A stretch of 5,513 nucleotides of DNA from an uncultured Dorea sp. (lineage in GTDB: Bacteria > Bacillota_A > Clostridia > Lachnospirales > Lachnospiraceae). Position numbers and translations under genes: made by a program. Below are positions 5,500 to 5,513 of the stretch, one piece after another; position 1 is the stretch's first letter, and each line of letters opens with the position of its first letter. The notes beneath the pieces are model-generated. The model had not been told where the DNA came from. It saw only the letters and a program-made list of their open reading frames with translations, and made no database searches. Location: NCBI GenBank assembly GCA_910579015.1, contig CAJTRO010000086.1, forward strand, positions 1 through 5,513, in the 5' to 3' direction.

Positions 5500-5513
5500 C
5501 GCGGGGTGGAGCA
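5500..5513 (+). tRNA. Initiator tRNA-Met, 5' fragment cut by the window edge
   Basis: The last 14 bases, CGCGGGGTGGAGCA, match the 5' acceptor strand, positions 8-9 and start of the D arm of bacterial initiator tRNA-fMet. The leading C is the base that stays unpaired with A72 and marks the initiator. The rest lies outside the window, so the anticodon cannot be confirmed. It would be the third gene of the tRNA operon, 33 bases after tRNA-Thr. Confidence 0.83.

Overview
The window looks like chromosomal DNA from a Firmicutes/Clostridia bacterium, most likely of the Lachnospiraceae type. This rests on moderate GC with AGGAGG ribosome sites, TTGCA(A/T)-17-TA(A/T)(A/T)AT promoters, tRNA genes that do not encode their CCA ends, and the tRNA sequences themselves (Glu, Thr and initiator Met of Gram-positive type). 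The family-level placement is an inference from sequence style, not a database match. Everything that can be read is on the + strand.

Layout. Positions 1-90 are non-coding as far as can be seen and hold two adjacent inverted repeats (10-40 and 40-64). A strong sigma-A-type promoter (91-119) is followed by a structured leader of about 92 nt and an AGGAGG site serving a GTG start at 218. The first gene (218-1495) encodes an iron-sulfur L-cysteine desulfidase of the YhaM/CyuA (UPF0597, SDH_alpha) family. Six bases after its stop begins the second gene (1502-5149), a 1215-residue SNF2-family ATPase with an N-terminal SWIM zinc finger and a complete C-terminal helicase core. The ribosome site of the second gene lies inside the last codons of the first, so the two form an operon.

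After a short AT-rich gap with no convincing terminator, a second strong promoter (5214-5242) drives a tRNA operon: tRNA-Glu(TTC) at 5284-5355, tRNA-Thr(TGT) at 5394-5466, and the first 14 bases of an initiator tRNA-Met at the window edge (5500-5513). Each non-tRNA segment of this transcript carries its own hairpin.

The desulfidase would break L-cysteine into pyruvate, ammonia and sulfide in the cytoplasm. The SNF2 protein would be a DNA-dependent ATPase translocase of unknown physiological role. No known pathway links them, so their co-transcription is the main functional puzzle. The most notable sequence observations are a degenerate second SWIM-like motif in the SNF2 protein (about residues 174-222), a leader in front of the desulfidase whose pairings could open or close the ribosome site, and a spacer in the tRNA operon able to form a 12-bp helix with the 5' strand of tRNA-Thr. 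I see no mobile element, CRISPR array or recognisable defence cluster.
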